Shown here piece by piece: positions 18,050 to 25,748 of a stretch of 46,057 bases of DNA. The notes below the pieces were generated by a model. It was not told the origin of the DNA and made no database searches. It saw nothing but the letters and a program-made list of their open reading frames with translations. Location of the stretch: the NCBI RefSeq assembly GCF_004348975.1, contig NZ_SMFP01000021.1, positions 1 through 46,057 of the forward strand. Reading direction: 5' to 3'. The translations under genes and the position numbers were made by a program. The stretch's first letter is position 1; each line of letters begins with the position of its first letter. Source of the stretch: Antarcticimicrobium sediminis. Its GTDB lineage: Bacteria; Pseudomonadota; Alphaproteobacteria; Rhodobacterales; Rhodobacteraceae.

Positions 18050-18250
18050 CTAAGGTTATCCACAGCCCCTCGCAACGGGGGTTCGGAATCGCAGCTTCGG
18101 GGGTTCAGAGTCATCCTATCGGGGGTTCAGATTCACTTGATCGCTCGTAAAATCCCAAAACCCCTTTGCCAACAGCAGCTTATCTGTCAGGCTGGTGTCG
18201 GGTAACTAATAGATAACACAAAAATAACTTACTAAAAAATTCTGGACGCC
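18050..18250. other. Predicted plasmid origin of replication (oriV)
   Basis: The 382-bp gap between repA and parA has the parts of an iteron origin. There is a perfect DnaA box TTATCCACA at 18056-18064 and three direct repeats in exact 22-bp register (18077-18142). An AT-rich stretch from about 18203 to 18246 could serve as the unwinding element. The rest of the gap (18250-18383) should hold the parA promoter; no convincing -35/-10 pair was found there, but TGTGCT and AGCACA arms at 18341-18346 and about 18362-18367 may be a ParA operator. Confidence 0.8.
18077..18142 (+). repeat. Three 22-bp iterons
   Basis: Units start at 18077, 18099 and 18121. Each begins GGGGGTTC, continues (A/G)GA(A/G/T)TC and ends in TC with a variable middle. 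The period of two helical turns puts RepA sites on one face of the DNA. They lie immediately upstream of repA, so they may both start replication and repress repA. Confidence 0.88.
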
Positions 18251-18383
18251 CTAAAACCCCTGCAGGCACCCAGCCTATCCCCCCTGAATTTGCTTAGAAA
18301 AACCAAGCTTGTGCGCCTTTTGCTTCCATGTGATGCTTTTTGTGCTACAGTGGTAAAAACACAGCACATCGGACGGTCTTCTC

Positions 18384-19844
18384 ATGGCAAAAGACAGCGC
18401 AGCGCTCCCGCCCTATTTCAACATCGACCCTGACGCCGCGTTGGAAGAGCTCGACAGCCCCACCGATACCGCCGGATTCGCCGCCATAGCCGAGGCCTGT
18501 GCACGCGGGCGCGCCGATCTGGCCAGCCGTGGCATGGACGAGACCGGGCGCAAGCATCTGCGGCTGTTTTCGACCTGGGAAATCACCCGCTATCTGATCC
18601 CGGTGGCCAGCGCCCATTTCCGCCGCGTGTTGAAGCAGAACCCGGATCTGCCGCAGGGCCGGTCCGAGACCGAGGGCGGCGCCAAATGGTTCGCGCTTGA
18701 CGAGGTGCTGCGCCTGCGCGCCTTCTTCGCAGCCCAAGGTTCCAAGGCCAAGAACTATCTCCCCTATCGCCCCGAGGGGCTGCCGGCGAAGCTGGTGGCG
18801 GTGGCCAATTTCAAGGGCGGCGTCGGCAAGACCAGCACGGCGGCGCATCTGGCGATGTCGGCGGCGCTGGACGGCTACAAGGTGCTCGTGATCGACCTCG
18901 ACAGCCAGGGCTCCATGACCTCGATCTTTGGCGGTATTGTCGAGGATGAATGGCAAACCGCGTTTCCGCTGCTGGCGCGCCACTATGGCACCCATCTGCG
19001 CGCCGACAACCAGCGCCGGCTGGACCGGGGCGAGGCGCCGCTGCCGCTGGACGACACCTTGAGCGCGGCGATGGAGATGACGGCGCAGGATGTGATCCAA
19101 TCCACCCACTGGCCCAATATCGACCTGATCGGGGCGCAGCTGAACCTGTACTGGGCCGAGTTCCAGATCCCGGTCTGGCGGATGCAGGCGCGCGGCTGGA
19201 AGCTGTGGGATGCGCTGACCGACCGGCTGGAGGCCGACGGGGTGCTGGATCAGTATGATCTGGTCTTCATCGACACGCCGCCGGCGCTTGGCTATCTCAC
19301 CATCAACGGGCTGGCCGCCGCCGATATCTTGCTGGTGCCGTTCGGGGCCTCCTTCCTTGAATTTGATTCCACCGGTCGATTCTTTGACATGCTGCATTCC
19401 ACCTTTGCCTCGATCGAGGAGGGCGAGAATATCGCCGCCCGTGCCTTGGGGCGTCCCGGTCTGGCTTTTGAATGGGATGCGGTGCGGGCGGTGGTCACCC
19501 GCTATGACGGCGCCCAGCAGGGTGAATTGTCGGCGCTGATCCAGGCCTATCTGGGGCGCACCCTGTCGCCGCACCGGCAGGATTTCACCGCGCTGATTGG
19601 ACAGGCGGGCGAGCAGGTCGCCGGCATCTACGAGGCGGATTACCGCGATTTCAACCGCGAGACCTATGCCCGTGGTCGCGAAACCTTTGACGAGACCTAT
19701 GCCGCCTTCAAGCGCCTGCTGATCGGCGTCTGGCGCCGTGAAGAACTGGCGGCGCGGGCGGAAGAGACACCGGCGCAAAAACCGGGGGCAAAACCGGGGG
19801 CGACAAAATCGGACTCTGCGCGCGCCCCGTTGAGCCCGGCTTAA
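18384..19844 (+). CDS. parA: Plasmid partition ATPase ParA (type Ia)
   Basis: Partition ATPase of 486 aa that, with ParB and a centromere, segregates plasmid copies. The long N-terminal region (residues 1-130) includes a helix-turn-helix-like segment (FSTWEITRYLIPVASAHFRR), the mark of type Ia ParA proteins that also repress their own operon. The ATPase domain has a deviant Walker A FKGGVGKTST (143-152), VLVIDLDSQGS (A') and LVFIDTPPALG (B). The C-terminus ends in a low-complexity Ala/Lys/Gly tail. It forms an operon with parB, 40 bp downstream. Confidence 0.95.
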   Translation: MAKDSAALPPYFNIDPDAALEELDSPTDTAGFAAIAEACARGRADLASRGMDETGRKHLRLFSTWEITRYLIPVASAHFRRVLKQNPDLPQGRSETEGGAKWFALDEVLRLRAFFAAQGSKAKNYLPYRPEGLPAKLVAVANFKGGVGKTSTAAHLAMSAALDGYKVLVIDLDSQGSMTSIFGGIVEDEWQTAFPLLARHYGTHLRADNQRRLDRGEAPLPLDDTLSAAMEMTAQDVIQSTHWPNIDLIGAQLNLYWAEFQIPVWRMQARGWKLWDALTDRLEADGVLDQYDLVFIDTPPALGYLTINGLAAADILLVPFGASFLEFDSTGRFFDMLHSTFASIEEGENIAARALGRPGLAFEWDAVRAVVTRYDGAQQGELSALIQAYLGRTLSPHRQDFTALIGQAGEQVAGIYEADYRDFNRETYARGRETFDETYAAFKRLLIGVWRREELAARAEETPAQKPGAKPGATKSDSARAPLSPA

Positions 19845-19884
19845 CCGAAAGCTGAGACAGCCAGCGCCAGCAAGGAGAGGCAAG

Positions 19885-21069
19885 ATGGCCAAACGCAAAC
19901 GACTGACCCCGGCCCAGGCCGATTATCTTGGTTCTGCCCCGGCGCGCCTCACCGGGCCCGGTCTTGCGGCGGGGGCCGCGCCGATGGCCCCGGCCCCGAT
20001 TGCGCAGGTTTCCGGCGATGCCTCGGCCCGTGCGGCGCTGGCCGATCTTGCCGCCGAGATGGAAACCGCCCGCGCACAGGGTCTGATGCTGGAGCTTTTG
20101 CCGCTCTCAAGCATCGACGTCGGGCATCTGGTGCGCGACCGCCTAGTGCAGGACGAGGACGAGATGGCGGCCCTGATGGCAAGTCTGCAGGCGCGCGGGC
20201 AACAGACGCCGATCGAGGTGGTCCGCCTGCCCGCGCCGCAGGGCGGCAAAACCCACGGGTTGATCTCGGGCTGGCGGCGGTTGACCGCGCTGAGCAGACT
20301 TTATGACAGTGGCAAGGATCCGCGCTTTGCTGCGGTGCGCGCCGTGGTCGTGGCCCCGGACAGTGCCCAATCCGCCTATGTGGCGATGGTCGAAGAGAAC
20401 GAGATCCGGGTCAACCTCAGCCATTACGAGCGCGCCCGCATCGCCCTGCGCGCGGTAGAGGAAGGCGTCTATGACAGCCGTCGCGCCGCCCTGCTCAGTC
20501 TCTATAGTGCGGCACCCCGCGCCAAACGCTCCAAGATCGGCAGCTTCATGACGCTGGTCGAGGCGCTGGATCCGGTGTTGAAGTTTCCGACTGCGATCCC
20601 CGAGAAAGCCGGTCTGGCGCTGGCCCGCGCGCTGGCCGAGGATCCTGATCTGGCTTCCCGGCTGACCGCGCAATTGAGCGAAAGCCCCGCGGTCAGCGCG
20701 GAGAAAGAACTGCGGATCCTGGCGGAGGCGGCAGAGCCCACCGCGCCTGCGCCCACCTCGGCGCCTGAGATCTCGCTTGCCCCTGCCCCGGTTTCGGCCC
20801 CGGACGCCATCAAACCCACGGCAGCGGAAAACGCCCGCAGCCCCATATCAGACTCTGATACGCCAGCCCTTCGGGGCGCTGTGGAGCGCGCCGGGCCCCG
20901 CGAGACCTATGCCGGGCCGATTCCGAGCGCGCCGCGCTCGGTCGTGGCGGCGCCGGGGGTGCAGATGATATTTGATCGGTCGCACGGCCGGATCGATCTG
21001 AGTGGTGAAGCCGTGGATCAGACTCTGTTCGAGGCGTTGCAGATCTGGCTGGCACAGCGCGACAGCTGA
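19885..21069 (+). CDS. parB: Plasmid partition protein ParB
   Basis: Centromere-binding partition protein of 394 aa. The N-terminal basic peptide (MAKRKRLTPAQADYL) likely stimulates ParA. The ParB/Srx domain is recognisable in LLPLSSIDVGHLVRDRL, LQARGQQTPIEVV and GLISGWRRLTAL, then VEENEIRVNLSHYERARIA, close to the GERRxR/ENxxR CTP-binding layout of ParB proteins, although GWRR replaces GERR. A helix-turn-helix region follows, then a Pro/Ala-rich linker and a C-terminal dimerisation segment. GGAGAGG lies before the ATG. Two parS-like palindromes immediately follow the gene. Confidence 0.92.
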   Translation: MAKRKRLTPAQADYLGSAPARLTGPGLAAGAAPMAPAPIAQVSGDASARAALADLAAEMETARAQGLMLELLPLSSIDVGHLVRDRLVQDEDEMAALMASLQARGQQTPIEVVRLPAPQGGKTHGLISGWRRLTALSRLYDSGKDPRFAAVRAVVVAPDSAQSAYVAMVEENEIRVNLSHYERARIALRAVEEGVYDSRRAALLSLYSAAPRAKRSKIGSFMTLVEALDPVLKFPTAIPEKAGLALARALAEDPDLASRLTAQLSESPAVSAEKELRILAEAAEPTAPAPTSAPEISLAPAPVSAPDAIKPTAAENARSPISDSDTPALRGAVERAGPRETYAGPIPSAPRSVVAAPGVQMIFDRSHGRIDLSGEAVDQTLFEALQIWLAQRDS

Positions 21070-21237
21070 TAGGTCAGACTCTCTGTCCCTTTGTTTCGCG
21101 GGCGAAACATCTCTCACCAGACTCTCTTGGAAGGATCTTGAGGACGGGGGGGCCGGGCCCCCCTGCCCCGGTTTGCCGAGAAAACGGCGCGAAAAATAGG
21201 TCAGTACCTATTCCCTATTGTTTCGCGTGCGAAACAT
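21069..21237 (+). other. Centromere candidate: two parS-like palindromes in direct repeats
   Basis: A roughly 42-bp block starting ATAGGTCAG occurs at 21069-21110 and again at 21196-21237. Each ends in an 18-bp palindrome: TGTTTCGC-GG-GCGAAACA (21092-21109) and TGTTTCGC-GT-GCGAAACA (21219-21236). The arms resemble the widely conserved chromosomal parS site TGTTTCACGTGAAACA with a base pair added to each arm. Location just after parB makes these the likely ParB binding sites. An additional perfect repeat AATAGGT-CAGT-ACCTATT lies at 21195-21212. Confidence 0.75.
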
Positions 21238-21272
21238 GCCGGGTTTTGCCCCCGACCCCGGTCAGACCCCGG

Positions 21273-22274
21273 TCAGACTTGGTAATAGTCCCGATACCAG
21301 GCGACGAAGCGGCGCAGCCCCTCCTCCACCCCGACCTTGGGGGCAAAGCCGGTCAGTTCGCTCAACAGCCGCGTATCGGCCCAGGTGGCGGGCACATCGC
21401 CCGGCTGCATCGGGTGCATCACCTTTTCGGCCTCGCGCCCGCAGGCGGATTCGATCGCGGCGATGAACTCCATCAGCGCGGTGGGGGTACTGCCGCCGAT
21501 ATTGACCACGCGGAACGGGGCGACCGGGCTCAGGCTGTCGTGTTCGGACACGGGTGTATTGCCCGGCACCGCCTCGGCCAGCCCCAGGATGCCATCCACC
21601 AGATCGTCGATATAGGTGAAATCGCGCTGCATCTTGCCGTGGTTGTAGACGTCGATCGGCTCGCCGCGCAGAATCGCGCGGGTGAATTTGAAATGCGCCA
21701 TGTCCGGCCGGCCCCAAGGCCCGTAGACGGTAAAGAAGCGGAACATGGTGGTGGGCAGGTGATAGAGATGGGCATAGGAATGCGCCATCGCCTCGGTTGC
21801 CTTCTTGGTGGCGGCGTAAAAGGACATCTGCGTATCCGCCTTGTCCGTCTCGGCGTAAGGCATATCCGTATTGGCGCCATAAACCGAGCTGGTCGAGGCC
21901 AGCAACAGATGCGCCGGCGGATGGGCGCGGGCGGCTTCCAAAAGCTCGTAGGTGCCGATCAGATTGGCCTCAAGATAATCGCGCGGCGCTTCGATCGAAT
22001 GGCGCACGCCGGCCTGCGCGGCGAGATGGATGACCAATTCGGGTGAGTCGTCCCGCAGCAGGGTCTTCAACCGCCCGGGATCCTCGAGCTTGCCGATCAC
22101 CGGGGTGAAATTCGGATTCTCCTCCAGAAGGGCGTGACGGCGTCGTTTCAACTCGACGTCGTAATAATCCGACAGGCAATCCAGCCCCGTGACCCGCCAG
22201 CCCTGAGAGAGCAGCCGGGCGCAAAGATGATAGCCGATGAAGCCGGCCGAGCCGGTGATGAGGGCGCTGCGCAT
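21273..22274 (-). CDS. NAD-dependent epimerase, UDP-glucuronate 4-epimerase type
   Basis: Extended short-chain dehydrogenase of 333 aa, closest by eye to UDP-glucuronate 4-epimerases (LspL/CapI), which make UDP-galacturonate for capsules. Motifs are LITGSAGFIGYHL, LDCLSDYYDVELKRRR (a family hallmark), LAAQAGVRHSIEAPRDY, LASTSSVYGAN, SFYAATKKATEAM (YxxxK) and FFTVYGPWGRPDMA. The start at 22274 puts the Rossmann motif first. No UDP-glucose 6-dehydrogenase is in the window, so the UDP-GlcA supply must come from elsewhere. It is divergent from the glycosyltransferase at 22441 across a 166-bp gap with an inverted repeat. Confidence 0.85.
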   Translation of the reverse strand: MRSALITGSAGFIGYHLCARLLSQGWRVTGLDCLSDYYDVELKRRRHALLEENPNFTPVIGKLEDPGRLKTLLRDDSPELVIHLAAQAGVRHSIEAPRDYLEANLIGTYELLEAARAHPPAHLLLASTSSVYGANTDMPYAETDKADTQMSFYAATKKATEAMAHSYAHLYHLPTTMFRFFTVYGPWGRPDMAHFKFTRAILRGEPIDVYNHGKMQRDFTYIDDLVDGILGLAEAVPGNTPVSEHDSLSPVAPFRVVNIGGSTPTALMEFIAAIESACGREAEKVMHPMQPGDVPATWADTRLLSELTGFAPKVGVEEGLRRFVAWYRDYYQV

Positions 22275-22303
22275 GGCGCCTTGGTGGCGCAGCGCGGCGC
22301 GGC

Positions 22304-22348
22304 TGTCAAATCGGTTCGGAGGCCTGCGGAGGGTGCGCGGATTTGACA
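22304..22348. promoter_or_regulatory. Inverted repeat carrying divergent TTGACA boxes
   Basis: TGTCAAATC (22304-22312) and GATTTGACA (22340-22348) are perfect 9-bp inverted arms between two divergent genes. Each arm contains a consensus -35 hexamer facing the gene on its own side. Matching -10 boxes are poor, so the pair could be an operator rather than two promoters. Confidence 0.4.
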
Positions 22349-22440
22349 CCGGCGCCGAATTGTGGGTTTTGCACCCCGAATGCCCGAATGTCTGACCCGG
22401 GCGGATCCGGGCAGGCAAACAAGAAAAAGGCGCGCGTGCT

Positions 22441-23418
22441 GTGAGTGAAGAGCAGACCCGAAAGGCCGAGAGCCTGGTGGCGGTGGTGGTCACCCACAAC
22501 CGGCTGGAGAAGCTCAAGGCGGTGGTGACGCGGCTGCTGGAAAGCCCGGCCGCCGAACTGCAGGCGGTACTGGTGATCGACAATGCCTCCTGCGATGGCA
22601 CCGGTGACTGGCTGGCGGCGTACCCCGATCCCCGGCTGCTGGTGGTGACGAGCGCTGAAAACATCGGCGGTGCCGGCGGGTTCGAGACCGGCATGCGGCT
22701 GGCCACCGAGCGGTTCGATCCCGACTGGATGGTGGTGATGGATGACGATGCCCGCCCCGCCCCCGGCGCGCTGGCGGCCTTCCATGGGGCCGACAAGGCG
22801 GGCTGCGAGGCGATCGCGGCGGCGGTCTATTTTCCGGACGGGCGCATCTGCGAGATGAACCGTCCCTCGCGCAACCCGTTCTGGCACGGGCGCGAGTTCT
22901 TTGGCACCTTGCTGCGGGGCCGCGGCGGCTTTCACATCGCGCCCGATGATTACCGTGGCGCGGGGCGCCGGGTTGATGTTTCCTCTTTCGTGGGGCTTTT
23001 CGTGTCGCGCGCGGCCTTCGCGTTGGTGGGCTATCCCGACGGGCGGCTTTTTGTCTATGGCGAGGACGGGCTTTTCACCCTTGGGCTCAGCAAGGCGGGC
23101 GGGCGGATCAGGTTCGCGCCGGACATCGCCTTTGAACATGATTGCTCGACCTTCCAGGCCCGACCGGGCCAGTTCCGGCCGCTGTGGAAGGTCTATTATT
23201 ATCACCGCAACCTGCTGCTGCTGTATCGTATGGCAGCGGGGTGGATGTTCTGGCCGGCGCTGCTGGTCGTGCTGCCGAAATGGCTGCTAAAGCTGCGCCA
23301 CCACCCCGGAGAGCGGGCGGTGTTCCTGCGTCTGCTGGGGCGGGCGGTGATCGACGGGCTACGCGGCCGCAGGCACCGCCCCCATGGCGAGGTGCTGGCG
23401 CTGGCCGGGGACAGCTAG
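22441..23418 (+). CDS. GT2-type glycosyltransferase (NxGGAGG class)
   Basis: Glycosyltransferase of 325 aa with a GT-A fold. It has AVVVTHNRLEKLK at the start, NIGGAGGF (74-81), MDDDARP (100-106, metal-binding Asp set), VDVSSFVGLFVSR and FVYGEDGLFT (acceptor-side acidic motif). The NxGGAGG followed about 20 residues later by DDD is shared with the GlfT2-like protein at 26439-28217 and is common in galactofuranosyl- and rhamnosyltransferases, so one of these activities is plausible. A hydrophobic segment (MFWPALLVVLPKWLL) near the C-terminus may hold it to the membrane. GTG start at 22441. Its stop overlaps that of the convergent permease gene by four bases (CTAG). Confidence 0.85.
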   Translation: MSEEQTRKAESLVAVVVTHNRLEKLKAVVTRLLESPAAELQAVLVIDNASCDGTGDWLAAYPDPRLLVVTSAENIGGAGGFETGMRLATERFDPDWMVVMDDDARPAPGALAAFHGADKAGCEAIAAAVYFPDGRICEMNRPSRNPFWHGREFFGTLLRGRGGFHIAPDDYRGAGRRVDVSSFVGLFVSRAAFALVGYPDGRLFVYGEDGLFTLGLSKAGGRIRFAPDIAFEHDCSTFQARPGQFRPLWKVYYYHRNLLLLYRMAAGWMFWPALLVVLPKWLLKLRHHPGERAVFLRLLGRAVIDGLRGRRHRPHGEVLALAGDS

Positions 23419-24236
23419 CGGTTCAAAATGTCGCGGTGATAGCGCCCCATCAGGATGAGCCCCATCGTGAGCAGGGCGAGGGACACCCCCAGAACGTAGA
23501 CGTGGCTTACGTATGAGGCGGTGTAGGTGGGGTAGAACCCGGTGCGCATCAGTCCAACGATGTGCATCAAGGGGTTGTACCACAAGATTTCCTGCGCCAG
23601 CGGCGGCATGGTGTCGTACAGGAAGAAGATCCCGGAGGCGATGAACAGCGGCCTTGTGAGGATCGACCAGATCATCTCCCACAGCGGAAACAGCCCCATG
23701 AGGGCACAGTTCAGGACGCCGACGCTCAGCCCCAGCAGCATCGCCAGCGCCATTGCCTCGACCACCGGCGGCAGGTCCAGCACAATGCGGCTGTCGATGA
23801 CGGCGAGAATGCCGGAGAGCAGCAGGATGGTGACGAGGATCCCGGTCAGGCTGTTGAGCAGGAACCGTGCCAGCGCCGCGTCGAGCCAGGTGACGGCGGG
23901 GTATTTCAGCAGCGGTTTCGAGAAGTTGACGGCCCGTGCCACCGTGTTCGATACGGTTTGATACAGGTCAAAGGGCATGAACCCGGTCGCATAGAACAGG
24001 ATAAAACTGGTCCCGAGCGGCGGGGTGCGCATGACCATCGAAAAGGCGAAGCTCAGTACCAGGATCGCGCCCAGGGGCTCCAGGATGGCCCAGGCATAGC
24101 CGCCCGGGGTGCGCCCGTAGCGGGTGGACATTTCGCGCAGCACCAGCGCCATCACCGTGCGCAGCGCTGCGAAACGATGCGGACCGGCTTGTGCGGGCGG
24201 TGGGGCGGGCGGCATCGGAGGCGGAAGGGCTGCCAT
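23415..24236 (-). CDS. kpsM: ABC-2 type polysaccharide export permease (KpsM type)
   Basis: Inner-membrane permease of 273 aa that forms the transmembrane pore of an ABC capsule exporter. A Pro-rich cytoplasmic N-terminus leads into ALVLREMSTRYGRTPGGYAW, the conserved entry helix of KpsM/Wzm permeases, then about six hydrophobic segments (for example ILVLSFAFSMV, LLNSLTGILVTILLLSGILAV, AMALAMLLGLSVGVLNCALM). PLMHIVGLMRTGFYP near the C-terminus is typical. It is divergent from kpsE-kpsT across 90 bp, so the three exporter genes are split between two transcripts that probably share one control region. Confidence 0.88.
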   Translation of the reverse strand: MAALPPPMPPAPPPAQAGPHRFAALRTVMALVLREMSTRYGRTPGGYAWAILEPLGAILVLSFAFSMVMRTPPLGTSFILFYATGFMPFDLYQTVSNTVARAVNFSKPLLKYPAVTWLDAALARFLLNSLTGILVTILLLSGILAVIDSRIVLDLPPVVEAMALAMLLGLSVGVLNCALMGLFPLWEMIWSILTRPLFIASGIFFLYDTMPPLAQEILWYNPLMHIVGLMRTGFYPTYTASYVSHVYVLGVSLALLTMGLILMGRYHRDILNR

Positions 24237-24326
24237 GAAAAAACGGTCCGATACTAGCGTTTATCTGTGCTGTTATGTAAGAAACGGAAAAGAAGATCAA
24301 ACGGCTTCGTGCCGGGGCAGGCCGCC
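24237..24326. promoter_or_regulatory. Divergent control region of kpsM and kpsE
   Basis: A 90-bp gap that is clearly poorer in GC than its surroundings (24250-24300). It must hold promoters for both divergent exporter transcripts. No consensus -35/-10 pair is convincing by eye. Confidence 0.35.
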
Positions 24327-25631
24327 ATGACCGATAAGACATCTCTCGCTGATCCGTCCGTGGGGACGGGCCCGTCTTCTGAACTCGACACGCCGGTCGA
24401 GGCAACCGCTTTGACCCGGCCGCGCCCGGGACGCAACGGCGGCCCGAAAGGGGGCAAAAGAAAGCGCCCGCCCGAGCCTGCCCCGGTGGCGGTGCGGCCG
24501 ATCGCGCAACCGGCACGACTGAAGAAACGCCATTGGGGGCTGTTGGCCAGCTTCGTGCTGATGGTGCTGGTGCCGCTGGTGGCGACGGCCTTCTATCTCT
24601 GGACTGTGGCCAGCGACCAGTACATGTCGACCACCGGCTTCACCGTGCGCAGTCAGGAAAGCGGCGGGGCGACCGAATTGCTGGGCGGGTTGGCGCAATT
24701 TGCCGGCGGCACGATCGCCTCGGACAGCGACATCCTGTATGAATTCATCCAGAGTCAGGAGATGGTCGAAGCGGTCGATGCTAAGCTCGACCTGCGCGCC
24801 CATTACACCGGGCCCTGGCCCGGGGACTGGGCCTTTGCGCTTTGGCCCGATGCTTCCGTGGAGGACCTGGTCTGGTACTGGCAGCGTATTGTCGGCATTT
24901 CCTATGATGGCGGCACCGGGCTGATCGAGGTGCAGGCCATGGGTTTTGTGCCCGAGGTTGCGCGCGCGGTGGCCAGCGCGATCCTGAGCGAGAGCCAGGA
25001 CCGGATCAACGCGTTGAACAATCAGGCGCGCGAGGATGCGATGCGCTATGCGCGCGATGATCTCGACCAGGCCATTGCCCGGCTGAAAAGCGCGCGCGAG
25101 GCGCTGACCCGGTTCCGCACCCGCACCCGGATCGTCGATCCGGCGGCCGATATCCAGGGCCGCATGGGGGTGATGAACAACCTTCAGCAGCAGCTGGCCG
25201 AGGCGCTGATCGACTATGACCTGCTGCGCGGCACCACCAGTGACAGCGACCCGCGCCTGACCAAGGCGCAGCAGCGTATCGACGTGATCCGCGACCGCAT
25301 CCGGATCGAGCGGCAGACCTTTACCAGCGACAACACCGATACCGGCGCGGTGGGCGAGGATTATCCGACCCTGATCGCCGAGTTCGAGAGCCTGAACGTG
25401 GATCTGCAATATGCCGAGGAAACCTATCGCGCCGCGCTGACCGCGCTGCAGGTGGCGCGCGACGATGCCGCCCGTCAGAGCCGCTATCTGGCCACCTATA
25501 TCAAGCCGACCCTGGCGCAGGAGGCGGAATACCCGCAGCGCGGCATCCTGACCGGGCTGGCGGGGCTGTTCCTGCTCTTGCTCTGGTCGATCTGTGCGCT
25601 GATCTATTATTCGATCCGCGACCGCAGCTGA
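24327..25631 (+). CDS. kpsE: Capsule export inner-membrane/periplasmic protein (KpsE/BexC type)
   Basis: Polysaccharide co-polymerase of 434 aa that links the inner-membrane ABC exporter to the outer-membrane channel. A long basic, Pro-rich cytoplasmic N-terminus precedes TM1 (71-93, LLASFVLMVLVPLVATAFYL). A periplasmic domain follows (DQYMSTTGFTVRSQ is the usual entry, then coiled-coil stretches at about 225-390), and TM2 lies near the C-terminus (LTGLAGLFLLLLWSICALIY). This two-TM plan is typical of KpsE/CtrB/BexC. The ATG at 24327 is chosen over 24267 because of a preceding GGGGCAGG and because the earlier start adds a short Lys/Arg peptide only. Confidence 0.88.
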   Translation: MTDKTSLADPSVGTGPSSELDTPVEATALTRPRPGRNGGPKGGKRKRPPEPAPVAVRPIAQPARLKKRHWGLLASFVLMVLVPLVATAFYLWTVASDQYMSTTGFTVRSQESGGATELLGGLAQFAGGTIASDSDILYEFIQSQEMVEAVDAKLDLRAHYTGPWPGDWAFALWPDASVEDLVWYWQRIVGISYDGGTGLIEVQAMGFVPEVARAVASAILSESQDRINALNNQAREDAMRYARDDLDQAIARLKSAREALTRFRTRTRIVDPAADIQGRMGVMNNLQQQLAEALIDYDLLRGTTSDSDPRLTKAQQRIDVIRDRIRIERQTFTSDNTDTGAVGEDYPTLIAEFESLNVDLQYAEETYRAALTALQVARDDAARQSRYLATYIKPTLAQEAEYPQRGILTGLAGLFLLLLWSICALIYYSIRDRS

Positions 25632-25655
25632 GCGGGCAGAGGAGCGCCGAGGGGC

Positions 25656-25748
25656 ATGATGAGACAGAAACCTGCGCCGCCGAGCCTTGCGGGCCGCGCC
25701 CGACCCGGCCCGGTCGCTGATCAAGGATCCGGGAGGCGGCCCCGGTGA
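25656..25748 (+). CDS. Possible 30-residue coupling ORF before kpsT
   Basis: A short frame with two ATG codons at 25656 and 25659 encodes 30 residues (MMRQKPAPPSLAGR at the start). Its TGA at 25746-25748 overlaps the kpsT GTG start in a GTGA arrangement, and GGAGCG lies upstream. It has no recognisable domain. It may serve only to bring ribosomes to kpsT, or be chance in GC-rich DNA. Confidence 0.25.
   Translation: MMRQKPAPPSLAGRARPGPVADQGSGRRPR

Noticed and set aside
18309-18351. parA promoter TTGCTT...TACAGT
   Set aside because: Spacing of 20 bp is too long for a confident call.
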